DNA from: Haemophilus parainfluenzae
Lineage (GTDB): Bacteria > Pseudomonadota > Gammaproteobacteria > Enterobacterales > Pasteurellaceae
Direction: 5' to 3'
DNA length: 64,000 nt
Assembly: GCF_003253005.1 (NCBI RefSeq)
Contig: NZ_QEPZ01000002.1
Coordinates: 124,001 to 188,000 of the forward strand
Made by a program: the position numbers and the translations under genes. Numbering within the stretch: the stretch's first letter is position 1; every line of letters starts with the position of its first letter. Positions 39,673-49,377 of this stretch are shown in pieces. The notes under the pieces were generated by a model. The model was not told the origin of the DNA. It did no database searches and saw only the letters and a program-made list of their open reading frames with translations.

Positions 39673-40608
39673 ATGAAAATTGCAGTATTAGGCGCAGCAG
39701 GCGGTATTGGTCAAGCATTAGCCTTATTACTTAAATTACAATTACCCGCTGAAAGTGAATTAGCACTGTATGATATTGCACCAGTGACACCAGGTGTGGC
39801 TAAAGATGTGAGTCATATTCCGACAGCGGTTAAAGTAGAAGGTTTTGCAGGAGAAGATCCAACACCTGCACTTAAAGGTGCTGATGTCGTTTTAATTTCT
39901 GCAGGGGTAGCTCGTAAACCGGGTATGGATCGTTCAGATCTTTTCAATATCAATGCAGGTATCGTGCGTAACTTAATTGAACATGTTGCAAAAACTTGTC
40001 CAAAAGCTTGTGTAGGTATTATCACCAACCCTGTGAACACGACTGTTGCGATTGCTGCAGAAGTATTGAAAAAAGCGGGTGTTTACGACAAACGTAAATT
40101 ATTCGGAGTCACCACTTTAGATGTGTTACGTTCTGAAACATTTGTATCTGAATTAAAAGGCTTAAATGTTTCTCGTACAAGCGTACCAGTTATTGGTGGA
40201 CACTCAGGTGTGACGATTCTTCCATTACTTTCACAAGTTCAGTATGCTGAGTGGAAAGAAGAGGAAATTGCACCATTAACTAAACGTATCCAAAACGCAG
40301 GTACTGAAGTGGTTGAAGCAAAAGCAGGTGGCGGTTCTGCAACACTTTCTATGGCTCAAGCGGCAGCACGTTTTGCGCGTTCATTAGTGAAAGGCTTAAG
40401 AGGCGAAACTGTGGTTGAATGTACTTATGTTGAAGGTGACGGTAAATATGCACGTTTCTTTGCTCAACCTGTACGTTTAGGTAAAGAAGGTGTAGAAGAA
40501 ATTTTACCAATCGGTACCTTAAGCAAATTTGAACAAGAAGCTTTAGAAGCAATGTTACCAACATTGCGTGCGGATATTGAATTAGGCGAAAAATTTATTA
40601 ACGGCTAA
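39673..40608 (+). CDS. mdh: Malate dehydrogenase
   Basis: This 311-residue NAD-dependent MDH matches the E. coli type. It has the coenzyme loop [17 protein letters not shown], substrate arginines in [18 protein letters not shown], and the catalytic His in [13 protein letters not shown]. It acts in the TCA cycle or its reductive branch. It is monocistronic, divergent from argR, and ends in a strong terminator. Confidence 0.97.
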   Translation: MKIAVLGAAGGIGQALALLLKLQLPAESELALYDIAPVTPGVAKDVSHIPTAVKVEGFAGEDPTPALKGADVVLISAGVARKPGMDRSDLFNINAGIVRNLIEHVAKTCPKACVGIITNPVNTTVAIAAEVLKKAGVYDKRKLFGVTTLDVLRSETFVSELKGLNVSRTSVPVIGGHSGVTILPLLSQVQYAEWKEEEIAPLTKRIQNAGTEVVEAKAGGGSATLSMAQAAARFARSLVKGLRGETVVECTYVEGDGKYARFFAQPVRLGKEGVEEILPIGTLSKFEQEALEAMLPTLRADIELGEKFING

Positions 40609-40628
40609 TTTAATTCTATTTCTGGAGA

Positions 40629-40656
40629 AGAGGAGTAGTCAGCTCCTCTTTTTTTA
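40629..40656 (+). terminator. Terminator of mdh
   Basis: AGAGGAG/CTCCTCT stem followed by TTTTTTTA, 20 bp past the stop codon. Confidence 0.85.
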
Positions 40657-40693
40657 TATGAAAACGATTAAACATAAAAAAGTGAAGAAAAAT

Positions 40694-40709
40694 CGTGATT
40701 TAGCTCACA
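40694..40709. promoter_or_regulatory. CRP-like site upstream of the candidate sRNA
   Basis: CGTGA-N6-TCACA differs from the CRP consensus by one base and has AT-rich flanks. Its centre (40701.5) is about 60.5 bp upstream of the predicted start of the downstream RNA, the class I activation position. Confidence 0.55.
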
Positions 40710-40726
40710 AATTTGAACATTGCTAT

Positions 40727-40755
40727 TTGCAATGTAAAGGACTTTGCCGTATTCT
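40727..40755 (+). promoter_or_regulatory. Promoter of the candidate sRNA after mdh
   Basis: TTGCAA (40727-40732), 17-bp spacer and TATTCT (40750-40755), located after the mdh terminator and pointing into a gap with no gene. Confidence 0.5.
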
Positions 40756-40761
40756 TAAATC

Positions 40762-40841
40762 ACTAAAAATAAGTGCTATTCTTAAATAGCCGACATCTAT
40801 TTTGCTTTCCGAGTAGTGCCCCAGTGGGGCACTTTTTTTTT
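40762..40841 (+). ncRNA. Candidate CRP-controlled small RNA between mdh and prs
   Basis: The 322-bp gap between mdh and prs holds a promoter, a CRP-type site and, 80 nt on, a near-perfect intrinsic terminator (AGTGCCCC/GGGGCACT with nine T). That terminator is redundant for mdh, which has its own. The transcript would form CACT/AGTG and GCTATT/AATAGC hairpins, then a single-stranded CU-rich stretch before the terminator. TATTCTTAAAT is repeated exactly 27 nt apart (40750 and 40777), once at the -10 box. No reading frame is visible. CRP linkage recalls Spot 42 or CyaR, but I see no clear homology. Confidence 0.55.
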
Positions 40842-40863
40842 GCCTTATTTTTAGTCGCAGCAT

Positions 40864-40908
40864 AAAAAGTGCGGTCAAAAAACACTGGATTTTCTGACCG
40901 CACTTTTA
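40864..40908. terminator. Bidirectional terminator with paired uptake signals
   Basis: AAAAGTGCGGTCA and TGACCGCACTTTT, two full cores in opposite orientation, lie 23 bp past the prs stop codon and serve prs on the minus strand. Confidence 0.8.
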
Positions 40909-40930
40909 AAATGAATGCTAAGCACAAGAA

Positions 40931-41878
40931 TTATTCAAACATTGCTGAAATAGATTCTTCATTACTGATACGACGAATTGCTTCAGCAAGCATAGCTGAA
41001 AGGGTAAGCACGCGTACTTTACCAAGCGCTTTCATTTCAGGTGAAAGTGGAACAGTATCAGTCACCACGATTTCATCAATCGCATCGCTCGCTAAATGTT
41101 GTGCGGCTGCACCAGAGAATACGGCGTGAGTTGCGTAAGCAAATACGCGTTTTGCACCGCGTTCTTTTAATGCTTCAGCTGCTTTACATAATGTACCACC
41201 TGTATCAATCATATCATCTACAAGGATACAATCACGATCTGCGACATCCCCGATAATATGCATAACTTGCGATACGTTTGCGCGTGGACGACGTTTGTCG
41301 ATAATAGCCATTTCGGTATCGTTTAATAATTTCGCTACCGCGCGAGCACGTACCACACCGCCGATATCAGGAGAAACAACGATAGGATTGACAAGATCGG
41401 TTTTCTTCAAGATATCATCAAGTAAAACTGGTGAACCGAATACGTTATCAACTGGTACATCAAAGAAACCTTGGATTTGCTCTGCGTGTAAGTCACAAGT
41501 TAATACTCGGTCAATCCCTACTATTGAAAGTAAATCTGCTACCACTTTTGCAGTGATTGGAACACGAGCAGAACGCACACGACGATCTTGACGAGCATAA
41601 CCAAAATAAGGAACAACGGCAGTAATACGGCCGGCAGATGCACGACGTAAAGCATCAACCATTACAATCAATTCCATCAGGTTGTCATTCGTTGGCGCAC
41701 AAGTGGATTGAATAATAAACACGTCTGCACCACGCACATTTTCATTAATTTGCACTTGGATTTCACCATCGCTAAAGCGTCCAACTGTGGCATCGCCTAA
41801 TGAAATGTAAAGACGTTCAGAAATCTTTTTCGCTAGCTCAGGCGTAGCATTTCCAGCAAAGAGTTTAATGTCTGGCAT
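40931..41878 (-). CDS. prs: Ribose-phosphate pyrophosphokinase
   Basis: This 315-residue PRPP synthetase has the family motifs: [31 protein letters not shown], and the ribose-phosphate loop [22 protein letters not shown]. It makes PRPP for nucleotide, histidine and NAD synthesis. ispE ends one base upstream of its start, forming an lolB-ispE-prs operon, the same order as in E. coli. Confidence 0.97.
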   Translation of the reverse strand: MPDIKLFAGNATPELAKKISERLYISLGDATVGRFSDGEIQVQINENVRGADVFIIQSTCAPTNDNLMELIVMVDALRRASAGRITAVVPYFGYARQDRRVRSARVPITAKVVADLLSIVGIDRVLTCDLHAEQIQGFFDVPVDNVFGSPVLLDDILKKTDLVNPIVVSPDIGGVVRARAVAKLLNDTEMAIIDKRRPRANVSQVMHIIGDVADRDCILVDDMIDTGGTLCKAAEALKERGAKRVFAYATHAVFSGAAAQHLASDAIDEIVVTDTVPLSPEMKALGKVRVLTLSAMLAEAIRRISNEESISAMFE

Positions 41879-41879
41879 T

Positions 41880-42803
41880 TTATATAACCTCAGATTGAGT
41901 GTAGATAGATTGGTTGGTCGAGAGTTGTTTCAACATAGCATGTAATGGTGAAACGTTTAATCCTTTAGCAACAAAGCCGAAAAATTCCTTCGGTTTTTGT
42001 TGGAAAACAGCTTGTGCCGATTTTTCATCATCAAATTCAGCAAAAACACAAGCCCCGGTTCCGGTTAATCTGGCTGGTGCATATTGTAGCAACCATAGTA
42101 GGGCTTTTTCAACTTCAGGATATTGAGTTCGCACGACTTTTTCGCAATCGTTTGCAAACGGTTGATTCAAAAGTTCGGCAAGGGATCTTTTTTCTGTATT
42201 ACGTGGTAAATCGGGATCGCTAAAAACTACTGCAGTAGAAATCGCAGTTTCAGGTTTTAGTACCACATAATATTTTTCTTGTGGTTCGCAGTATTGAATT
42301 TTTTCACCCACACCTTCTGCAAAAGCGGCTTGGCCATGAACAAAGATAGGCACATCAGCCCCAAGTTTTAGCCCAAGTTCGGCAAGTTCATCAATGGATA
42401 AATGGGTTTGCCATAAATAGTTTAAAGCAAGCAGAGTTGTTGCGGCATTGGATGAGCCACCTCCAATCCCACCGCCCATTGGAAGAATTTTATCTAAATG
42501 AATTGTTGTGCCGAGCGTACAACCTGTTTTTTCTTGTAGGAGCGTGGCTGCACGATAGATTAAGTTTTGCTCTAGAGGTAAGCCTGGAATTTCTGGTGTA
42601 ATATGGATTTGCCTATCTTGGCGAATATCAATGGTGAGCCAATCGCCGAAATCAAGAAATTGGAAAAGAGTTTGTAATTCGTGGTAGCCGTTTGGCAGTT
42701 TACCGTTTATATAGAGAAATAAATTGAGTTTTGCGGGGCTTGGAAAGCGGTTAGGCTTTCCAAGAGAAGTTGAAAGTGCGGTCGAAAAGTGATGTGTTTT
42801 CAT
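41880..42803 (-). CDS. ispE: 4-diphosphocytidyl-2-C-methyl-D-erythritol kinase
   Basis: This 307-residue GHMP kinase acts in the MEP isoprenoid pathway. It has [12 protein letters not shown] near the N-terminus, the ATP loop [21 protein letters not shown] and LTGTGACVF. The frame extends to 42815, but ATG 42803 (MKTHHF) fits the family and overlaps the lolB stop in TAATG, an arrangement typical of coupled translation. Confidence 0.94.
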   Translation of the reverse strand: MKTHHFSTALSTSLGKPNRFPSPAKLNLFLYINGKLPNGYHELQTLFQFLDFGDWLTIDIRQDRQIHITPEIPGLPLEQNLIYRAATLLQEKTGCTLGTTIHLDKILPMGGGIGGGSSNAATTLLALNYLWQTHLSIDELAELGLKLGADVPIFVHGQAAFAEGVGEKIQYCEPQEKYYVVLKPETAISTAVVFSDPDLPRNTEKRSLAELLNQPFANDCEKVVRTQYPEVEKALLWLLQYAPARLTGTGACVFAEFDDEKSAQAVFQQKPKEFFGFVAKGLNVSPLHAMLKQLSTNQSIYTQSEVI

Positions 42804-43426
42804 TAGAACGCCCATTCATCCACACGAATTTTTAGGGTTTGCGATGTGCTTTTGTTCTTTAACAGAATATTTTCAGGCATCGAATTATCGGCATGATAAC
42901 TTAAGTAATCGGCTGTCCACATCGAGCCATCAAGTGGGTAGCTAAATTCGGATAAAAGATGATTCGTTCCAACTTGGTAATCTGCGTTATCTGCTGGCTG
43001 ACCTTTTAACCAATAAGATAAGTGCTCTAATGGCACATCCATTCCGATGATTTCGCGTAACAATAATTTGGCATTTTTATCAGATTGTTGATTGCCTTTA
43101 TTATCTGAAATCGTCATGCCATTAGGATGCATTTCCATAGTTAGCGTCGTTTTGCTAATCAGAGAATAAAGTTTTAACTTATAGGCTTTAGGGTTTTGAT
43201 ATTGCCATTCAAAGCGACTAGAAAAACGCTCTTGTGGACTGATGTAACCAATTTGTCCTTTTGTGCTATAAGATTGAATTTGTTTGATTTTTTTGAGGTG
43301 CTGTTGCCACGTAATATCGTTCTTATCGATATGTTGAACATCTGTTGGGCGTTCTGCATCAAGGGTACAAGCAGACAAGATCACACTTGCAAATACAGGT
43401 GCGAGAAGAGATTTTAATAATTTCAT
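42803..43426 (-). CDS. lolB: Outer-membrane lipoprotein receptor LolB
   Basis: This 207-residue lipoprotein has a signal peptide ending in the lipobox LSAC (start at ATG 43426, [10 protein letters not shown]; a further upstream ATG at 43453 is unlikely). The mature part follows LolB ([21 protein letters not shown], and [13 protein letters not shown]). LolB accepts lipoproteins from LolA and inserts them into the outer membrane. lolA is also in this window, near 56.4 kb. Confidence 0.92.
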   Translation of the reverse strand: MKLLKSLLAPVFASVILSACTLDAERPTDVQHIDKNDITWQQHLKKIKQIQSYSTKGQIGYISPQERFSSRFEWQYQNPKAYKLKLYSLISKTTLTMEMHPNGMTISDNKGNQQSDKNAKLLLREIIGMDVPLEHLSYWLKGQPADNADYQVGTNHLLSEFSYPLDGSMWTADYLSYHADNSMPENILLKNKSTSQTLKIRVDEWAF

Positions 43427-43490
43427 AACAAAATATTTACTAAAAAATTGCACATATTGTAAGGGTTAGTTTACTTTTAGTAAAGCTTGA

Positions 43491-44735
43491 TTAAGCATTT
43501 AAGCGAGTTTTCTCGGCTTTCACTGCGGCAATTCTTCGACGGGTTAATTCATCTCGAATACCTTGCTTTTCAAAACCATCGGAAATCACTTGTTGCGCAT
43601 CAACGGCTAGAGCAGCTTGATAAAGTGTTTTGAGGTAATCAATTTGCGGATATTCTTTATTTTCAAAGCCAGTTCGTCCGCGAGTATCAGATAAACATAC
43701 CAATAAAAATTCCTCAAATCTCTGAGGTTTGCGCCAAACATCAAAAGTATTAAAGAGTTTCACTACTGTTTCTGGACGAAGTTCTAATGCTTTGTGTGCA
43801 TGCGTGTGATATTCGCAAGTTAATTCAGCTAATTCTTGAAGATAATTAGGCACTCTAAGGCGTTTGCATAATGAGCGAGTCGGTTTAATCCCCGCTTTTT
43901 CATGTCCATGATGACTAGGCCACATTTCTTTTGGGGTAAGGGCTTTTCCAAGATCATGACAAATCGCAGCAAAACGGACCGCACTTTTATTCAAATTGCT
44001 ATTTTCTGTAAGCTTAACGGATTGTTGCAATACGAGCATAGTATGAACAAAGCTATCAATTTCAGGATGATATTTGGCTGGGTTCGGTACACCATCTAAG
44101 GCGGCAATCTCAGGGAAGAGCATTTTGAGCGCGCCAACTTGATGTAGTGTTTCAAAATAAATTTCAGGATGCGGTTCGTTTAATGCTTTTTCTGTTTCCA
44201 TCCAAACACGCTCAGCCGTTAGGTGGTCGAGTTCGCCTTGTTCTGTGAGTTTAGCCATTAATTTAAGGGTTTCTTCGGCAATAGAGAAACCCAAATGATG
44301 AAAGCGAGCAGCAAAGCGCGCAACACGTAATACACGAAGTGGATCTTCAGCAAAAGCGGGGGAAATATGGCGTAAAATACGTTGGTGGATATCTTCTACG
44401 CCATGATAAGGATCGTGCAGCTTGCCATCTTTGTCTTGGGCAATGGCATTAATGGTGAGATCTCGACGAATTAAATCTTGTTCAAGCGTAATATCATCTG
44501 AAAAATCACAAATAAATCCAGTGTAGCCTTTACCTGATTTTCGTTCTGTACGGGCAAGCGCGTATTCTTCATGGCTTTCAGGATTAAGAAAAACAGGGAA
44601 GTCTTTGCCAACTTGTTGGTAACCTTGAGCCAGCAACATTTCTGGTGTGGCTCCCACGACAACCCAGTCACGATCTTTAATCGGTAAACCTAAAAGTTGA
44701 TCACGTACAGCACCGCCGACAAGATAAATTTCCAT
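43491..44735 (-). CDS. cca: CCA-adding tRNA nucleotidyltransferase
   Basis: This 414-residue enzyme has the class II nucleotidyltransferase head ([23 protein letters not shown]), the [10 protein letters not shown] motif and [13 protein letters not shown]-terminal HD phosphohydrolase domain ([21 protein letters not shown]) is present as in E. coli. It adds or repairs the 3' CCA of tRNAs. ygiM lies upstream on the same strand, a pairing shared with E. coli. Confidence 0.96.
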   Translation of the reverse strand: MEIYLVGGAVRDQLLGLPIKDRDWVVVGATPEMLLAQGYQQVGKDFPVFLNPESHEEYALARTERKSGKGYTGFICDFSDDITLEQDLIRRDLTINAIAQDKDGKLHDPYHGVEDIHQRILRHISPAFAEDPLRVLRVARFAARFHHLGFSIAEETLKLMAKLTEQGELDHLTAERVWMETEKALNEPHPEIYFETLHQVGALKMLFPEIAALDGVPNPAKYHPEIDSFVHTMLVLQQSVKLTENSNLNKSAVRFAAICHDLGKALTPKEMWPSHHGHEKAGIKPTRSLCKRLRVPNYLQELAELTCEYHTHAHKALELRPETVVKLFNTFDVWRKPQRFEEFLLVCLSDTRGRTGFENKEYPQIDYLKTLYQAALAVDAQQVISDGFEKQGIRDELTRRRIAAVKAEKTRLNA

Positions 44736-44760
44736 TTTGCTCTCCCGTCAAAATATAAAG

Positions 44761-44782
44761 AAAAGGTAGGCAAAAGCCTACC
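44761..44782 (-). terminator. Terminator of ygiM
   Basis: GGTAGGC/GCCTACC with a four-base loop, followed on the minus strand by TTTTCTTT. It separates ygiM from cca. Confidence 0.8.
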
Positions 44783-44796
44783 TCAACGATGAATCA

Positions 44797-45405
44797 TTAC
44801 CAGCTATCACGGCGTTTACGTCTAGGTAAAATGTAAGGTACTACAAGACCAATTAATAAACCTACGCCCAACACAGAACCACCATAAATAAACCATTGAA
44901 TTGCAATTTCACGTTTATTGGCATCAAGCATGGCTTCTAAATCACGATTTTTATTTTTCGTCATTTCTAATTCACGTTTAAGTTGTGAATTTTGTTCAAG
45001 CAATTCACTGCTTTGTTGTTCCGCTTGTTTACTACGACGTTGAATTTCGTTTGTACGTTGCTGCCAATCTGAATCAACGCGACTCAGCTTCAAAGTCAAT
45101 TCTTGAACCTGCGCTTTCAATCTTGGATTTTCTTCGCGGCTACTTGGCGTAGAACTCAGTTCAGAGGTTAAAATCCAAGCTTCACGATTTTTATTATCAC
45201 GAATTAGGGTGTATTTTCCTTGTTGTTCCAAGACTGTTACCGCTTCGCCAGATTGGATTGCACCCGCGATCTTAAATTGATCACCTGCACCACGACGTAA
45301 ATAGGTGTTCAGATTTTCTGTTACATATTGCGTTTCAGCTTGTACTGTTCCAATGGTTGAGCCCAATAGAACACAAGAAAATAAATGTTTACTCACTTTT
45401 GACAT
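44797..45405 (-). CDS. ygiM: SH3-domain and coiled-coil membrane protein (YgiM, TIGR04211 family)
   Basis: This 202-residue protein has a signal peptide (MSKVSKHLFSCVLLGSTIGTVQA) and a bacterial SH3 domain (about 25-88: YVTENLNTYLRRGAGDQFKI). A coiled coil follows (about 95-165), then a single C-terminal transmembrane helix (GGSVLGVGLLIGLVVPYIL) with a basic tail. It probably sits in the inner membrane facing the periplasm; the role is unknown. I prefer ATG 45405, preceded by AGGAAG, over the upstream starts. Confidence 0.85.
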   Translation of the reverse strand: MSKVSKHLFSCVLLGSTIGTVQAETQYVTENLNTYLRRGAGDQFKIAGAIQSGEAVTVLEQQGKYTLIRDNKNREAWILTSELSSTPSSREENPRLKAQVQELTLKLSRVDSDWQQRTNEIQRRSKQAEQQSSELLEQNSQLKRELEMTKNKNRDLEAMLDANKREIAIQWFIYGGSVLGVGLLIGLVVPYILPRRKRRDSW

Positions 45406-45470
45406 AATACTTCCTAGCATGAACAAAGTGCGGTTAGAAAATGAAACAAACAGCACTTATAATAATTATA

Positions 45471-46733
45471 CTAGTGGAAAACCGCGCGAAGGATGTAGAA
45501 AATCACAATCGCAAAGAATGCACCAGCAGGTAACGTCACAACCCATGAACTAATGATGTTACGGATAACCGTCAAGTTAAGCGCCGCAATACCACGTGCG
45601 AAACCGATACCTAAGATTGCACCCACTAAAGTTTGTGTGGTAGAGATTGGTAAACCTGTACCAGATGCAACAACAACAGTCATCGCCGTTGCAAATTGTG
45701 CAGCAAAACCACGACTTGGGGTTAAATCTGTAATTCCTGACCCTACGGTTGCCATCACTTTTTGTCCCATTGCGATAAGACCAACAGCGATACCTAATGC
45801 ACCTAAAGGTAAAATCCACCAAGCTAAATCACCACCACTCAGGATTTTCCCGCCATTTTGCACGATTGATACCACAGAAGAAAGCGGACCAATTGCATTG
45901 GCTACGTCATTAGAACCATGTGCGAACGCCATAGCACAAGCGGTTAAAAGCATTAAGATACTAAAAATCTTTTCTACTGATCCGAACGATCCTTTTCTTG
46001 CTTTTGCTGTAAATGCTTTACTGCGGAAGTAGAAATGGCAGAAAATCATACCAACAACACTGATAAGTAATGAAATAATGAGCGTTTCATTGTTGGAAAG
46101 ATTTAAACCAACGTGTTTTAAACCTTTTGCCATGGTAACGATACAAAGTACGAATACGGTAATCGCCATGTAGTAAGGCCCGTATTTTTGTGCGTTTTTC
46201 AGCGGTTCTTCTGTATCGAAAATGAGTTTCTGGATACTTGCAAAGATGGTATAAGCTAAAAGTCCTGCGATCACGGGGGTGATAAACCAGCTTCCAACGA
46301 TCCCACCAATAGTAGACCAGTCAACAGAAGTTGGACCAATCGTAATACAAGCAAAACCAATTAAAGCCCCAATGATGGTGTGAGTACCTGAAACAGGCCA
46401 ACCCATTTTAGTAGCGATAAATAACCAAGCTCCTGATGCAAAGAGAGCAGAAAGCATTCCCAATGCCAATATGTCTGGCATTTCGACAAATTGAGTGGGG
46501 TCGATCACACCACTTTTGATGGTTTCTGTTACTTCACCACCGGCTAAATAAGCCCCGGCAGATTCAAAAATAAGGGCAATAATAATTGCTTGTTTGGCTG
46601 TAATGGTACCAGAACCAACCGAGGTACCCATTGAGTTTGATACGTCGTTGGCACCAATACCAAATGCCATAAAAAAACCGAATACCGCGGTAATTAAGAC
46701 TAACCACGAACCGTATGCATTAATAATTTCCAT
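45471..46733 (-). CDS. pit: PiT-family inorganic phosphate transporter
   Basis: This 420-residue transporter has about 10-11 transmembrane segments and the two PiT signature repeats: GANDVSNSMGTSVGSGTIT near residue 27 and GSNDVANAIGPL in the second half. It is a low-affinity phosphate (metal-phosphate) carrier. It lies downstream of a DUF47 gene, the usual partner of pit genes. Confidence 0.93.
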   Translation of the reverse strand: MEIINAYGSWLVLITAVFGFFMAFGIGANDVSNSMGTSVGSGTITAKQAIIIALIFESAGAYLAGGEVTETIKSGVIDPTQFVEMPDILALGMLSALFASGAWLFIATKMGWPVSGTHTIIGALIGFACITIGPTSVDWSTIGGIVGSWFITPVIAGLLAYTIFASIQKLIFDTEEPLKNAQKYGPYYMAITVFVLCIVTMAKGLKHVGLNLSNNETLIISLLISVVGMIFCHFYFRSKAFTAKARKGSFGSVEKIFSILMLLTACAMAFAHGSNDVANAIGPLSSVVSIVQNGGKILSGGDLAWWILPLGALGIAVGLIAMGQKVMATVGSGITDLTPSRGFAAQFATAMTVVVASGTGLPISTTQTLVGAILGIGFARGIAALNLTVIRNIISSWVVTLPAGAFFAIVIFYILRAVFH

Positions 46734-46768
46734 AGTGATTTCCTATGTTGTAGTTAATGTCGTCAAAA

Positions 46769-47449
46769 TTAGGAACGGGCTAGCATTAATTCAATGCGAG
46801 ATCCTACACGTTGAGCTTGATCGGCTAATACGCCCACCCATTCGATGATTTTGTATAAGAACATCACATCGATAGGGTTATAACGACTTTCAATCGTGTA
46901 GAGCATTTTGCGTAATTTAATTTGCATTTGATCCGTATCATCTTCAATGCTGTCTAGTTCTTGAATCATATGGTTCACTAACTTTAATTCACGGCCTTTA
47001 AAACCGGTTTCAAGTAGTTTATCCATTTCTTCAATCACTAAATGAGCTTGATGAATAGAATCTAAACTACGTTGTACATAATGCAAAAATTCTTCCTGCA
47101 TTTCTTCAGGAATCCCAAATTGACGACCAATCATACGACCCGCAATGTCTTTTGCATAGTTAGCTAATTTGTCTTGTTGGGTGACTAATTCGAGTAAATC
47201 GGTACGATCAATGGGTAAAAATAAACCGCGAGGCAATTTCAAACGGATTTCGCGTTTTAGACTATCTGCTTCTCGTTCACATTGAGAAATGTCTAGACGT
47301 GTTTTTTCTGCATCATCCCATTGTTTTACAAAAGTATGTTGGAAGAATGGAATTAATAAATCACAACATTCAGTCACTTTGTCAGAATGTTTCTGCAGTG
47401 GTTTTAAAGGAGACTGGGCAAATAATCCGAGAATACTATTCATTGCCAT
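46769..47449 (-). CDS. DUF47 (TIGR00153, PhoU-like) protein
   Basis: This 226-residue, all-helical protein is of the DUF47/PhoU-like family, with acidic metal-binding helices (CEREADSLKREIRLKL; QELDSIEDDTDQMQIKLRK). Members are typically encoded just before pit, as here (35 bp), and are thought to regulate the transporter. Either ATG 47449 or ATG 47443 could be the start. Confidence 0.9.
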   Translation of the reverse strand: MAMNSILGLFAQSPLKPLQKHSDKVTECCDLLIPFFQHTFVKQWDDAEKTRLDISQCEREADSLKREIRLKLPRGLFLPIDRTDLLELVTQQDKLANYAKDIAGRMIGRQFGIPEEMQEEFLHYVQRSLDSIHQAHLVIEEMDKLLETGFKGRELKLVNHMIQELDSIEDDTDQMQIKLRKMLYTIESRYNPIDVMFLYKIIEWVGVLADQAQRVGSRIELMLARS

Positions 47450-47652
47450 AGGTGTTTTACTCCATAAGGGGTTAAAAATTCGTGCACATATTACCCGATT
47501 TTTGTTGATATTTAAAATTTTTCAAAAAAATTTGTAAGAAAAAAGGTTTATCTTCGACTAATTAAATAATTGGGTAATATTTCCTAGTGTGGTAAGGTAA
47601 ATGACTCAATACACTTTTCGCTTTAAAAGCGAGAAAATTTGAAAGGTAAAAA

Positions 47653-48108
47653 ATGAAGGATTGTAAGATGCAAGGTATCAGCAGCGGCGTGAGTTTATTG
47701 ATTTTACGCTTTTTTCTTGCGTGGGAGTTTTTAGAGGCAGGGTTAGAAAAATGGAATGGTCAAAATTGGTTTACTGAAATACAAGATCGTTTTCCTTTTC
47801 CGTTTAATCTTATTCCTGCTGATATTAATTGGCACGTTGCAATGGGGTCGGAATTACTTCTCCCTTTCTTGCTAATATTCGGAGTACTAACTCGTTTTAG
47901 TGCATTAGGTTTAACGATTTTAATCTCTGTTGCGTGGTATAGTATTCACGCTGATTCAGGTTATAACGTTTGTGATAATGGTTATAAATTACCATTAATT
48001 TATGTGGTAACTTTATTAATCTTAATTACGCAGGGAGCAGGGAAACTCTCTTTAGACACGCTTATTAAGAAGGTTTATCCAACTAAAAGCTGGTTAAAAT
48101 TCCTCTAA
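47653..48108 (+). CDS. hvfD: DoxX-family membrane protein of the hvf operon
   Basis: This 151-residue protein with four hydrophobic segments has the DoxX pattern (LRFFLAWEFLEAGLEKWNG; WHVAMGSELLLPFLLIFGVLTRFSALGL). It is the first gene of the four-gene locus that includes the EGKCG peptide and DUF692/DUF2063 enzymes; DoxX proteins recur in such loci. Its part is unproven, perhaps membrane redox chemistry or export. The start is preceded by GAAAGG. The roughly 200 bp upstream may hold a promoter (TTCGAC-N16-TAATAT ending near 47580). Confidence 0.85.
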   Translation: MKDCKMQGISSGVSLLILRFFLAWEFLEAGLEKWNGQNWFTEIQDRFPFPFNLIPADINWHVAMGSELLLPFLLIFGVLTRFSALGLTILISVAWYSIHADSGYNVCDNGYKLPLIYVVTLLILITQGAGKLSLDTLIKKVYPTKSWLKFL

Positions 48109-48142
48109 CTATATATTCAATATCAAATTCTAGGAGATTCAA

Positions 48143-48379
48143 ATGAAAAAATTATCCACTTTAGCCGCATTAGCAGGAGCATTAACGATGACAGTAGCTA
48201 CTGTTGCACATGCTGAGTCAAAATCAAGCAGTACAGATAAAGCTGCAACACCTTGTGTGGGTGATAAATGTGTGAAAACAAAAGCTGCAGAAGGTAAATG
48301 CGGAGAAGGAAAATGTGGAGCAAACGAAACGAAAGCCGCAGAAGGTAAATGTGGTGAAGGTAAATGCGGCTCTAAATAA
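48143..48379 (+). CDS. hvfA: EGKCG-repeat RiPP precursor (HvfA-like, copper-binding peptide)
   Basis: This 78-residue peptide has a Sec signal (residues 1-24, cleavage after VAHA), a short linker with Cys38 and Cys43, and four EGKCG motifs at 50-54, 55-59, 67-71 and 72-76. In Haemophilus, HvfA cysteines in EGKCG are converted by the HvfB/HvfC complex into oxazolone/thioamide pairs that bind copper; related peptides are called bufferins. The repeats form two 14-residue units whose codons differ at 7 of 14 positions, all silently, so the peptide is under selection. RBS AGGAG lies 8 bp before the start. Confidence 0.9.
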   Translation: MKKLSTLAALAGALTMTVATVAHAESKSSSTDKAATPCVGDKCVKTKAAEGKCGEGKCGANETKAAEGKCGEGKCGSK

Positions 48380-48406
48380 TCGTATTTAAATCTAGATGCC
48401 ATACAT

Positions 48407-48434
48407 AACACTGGTGTAAATTTACGCCAGTGTT
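48407..48434 (+). promoter_or_regulatory. Long hairpin between hvfA and hvfB
   Basis: AACACTGGTGTAAA and TTTACGCCAGTGTT form a near-perfect 14-bp inverted repeat (one wobble) with no T-run after it. It may protect the 3' end of the precursor mRNA or set the ratio of precursor to enzymes. Confidence 0.6.
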
Positions 48435-48456
48435 GTATTAAAAGGAGTAAATAATT

Positions 48457-49377
48457 ATGTTACAAGGTGCAGGATTAGGGTATCGTCGAGATTTAGCAAA
48501 TGATTTTTTGAATTTATCATCAAATAATGCGATTCGGTTTATGGAAGTTGCTCCAGAAAATTGGGTAAAAATGGGGGGGGCTGCTCGTTATAAATTTGAT
48601 CAGGCAGCGGAAAGATATCCACTTGCGGTACACGGACTATCACTTTCATTAGGCGGGCAAGCACCACTTGATCGCGAGTTATTAAAAAATACTAAAGCAT
48701 TAATGACTCAATATAATTCGACATTTTTTTCTGAACATTTGAGTTATTGTGAATGTGAAGGGCATTTATATGATTTATTACCTATGCCATTTACAGAAGA
48801 AGCTGTAAAACACGTAGCACAGAGAATCCGCTATGTGCAAGATTTTTTAGGATTACAAATTTCATTAGAAAACACCTCTTATTATTTACATTCTCCCACC
48901 AGCACAATGAATGAAGTAGAATTTTTAAATGCTATTGCACAAGAAGCGGATTGTGGTATTCATTTAGATGTGAATAATATTTATGTAAATGGCGTCAATC
49001 ACGGTTTACTTGATCCTTATGTTTTTTTAGATCAAGTAGATGTGAAACGTGTCAATTACATTCATATTGCAGGACACGACGAAGAACATTCTGTGGCACA
49101 AGTTGTGGAGGATTTAGAAGGAGAATCATTTAATAAAATAAAAGGGGCATATCGCCATTTACCAGAATTATTAATTGATACGCACGGTGAGGCAGTAAAA
49201 GGTACTGTGTGGGATTTATTAGAATATGCCTATCAACGACTACCCGTCATTCCGCCAACATTATTAGAGCGTGATTTCAATTTCCCTCCATTTGCAGAAC
49301 TTTATGCTGAAGTTGAACATATTGCACAACTACAGCAAAAATATGCTCAGAAAGAGGTAATATCCTATGCAGCCTAA
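48457..49377 (+). CDS. hvfB: DUF692 (MbnB/HvfB-type) multinuclear iron oxidase
   Basis: This 306-residue TIM-barrel enzyme of the DUF692 family has conserved metal-ligand segments in order: [38 protein letters not shown] and IDTHGEAV. MbnB, the best-known member, uses an iron cluster to turn cysteines into oxazolone/thioamide groups; the HvfB homologue acts on the EGKCG peptide just upstream. It overlaps hvfC by 11 bp, consistent with a 1:1 complex. Confidence 0.92.
   Translation: MLQGAGLGYRRDLANDFLNLSSNNAIRFMEVAPENWVKMGGAARYKFDQAAERYPLAVHGLSLSLGGQAPLDRELLKNTKALMTQYNSTFFSEHLSYCECEGHLYDLLPMPFTEEAVKHVAQRIRYVQDFLGLQISLENTSYYLHSPTSTMNEVEFLNAIAQEADCGIHLDVNNIYVNGVNHGLLDPYVFLDQVDVKRVNYIHIAGHDEEHSVAQVVEDLEGESFNKIKGAYRHLPELLIDTHGEAVKGTVWDLLEYAYQRLPVIPPTLLERDFNFPPFAELYAEVEHIAQLQQKYAQKEVISYAA

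Noticed and set aside
45553-46032. Long plus-strand frame (159 codons) opposite pit
   Set aside because: Shadow of the pit reading frame: low-complexity composition, no ribosome binding site, and pit itself is a clear full-length transporter.
48139-48411. Antisense 90-residue frame with repeated SPHLPSAAFV units opposite hvfA
   Set aside because: It is the complement of the EGKCG repeat codons. The plus strand has a signal peptide, a ribosome binding site and operon context.
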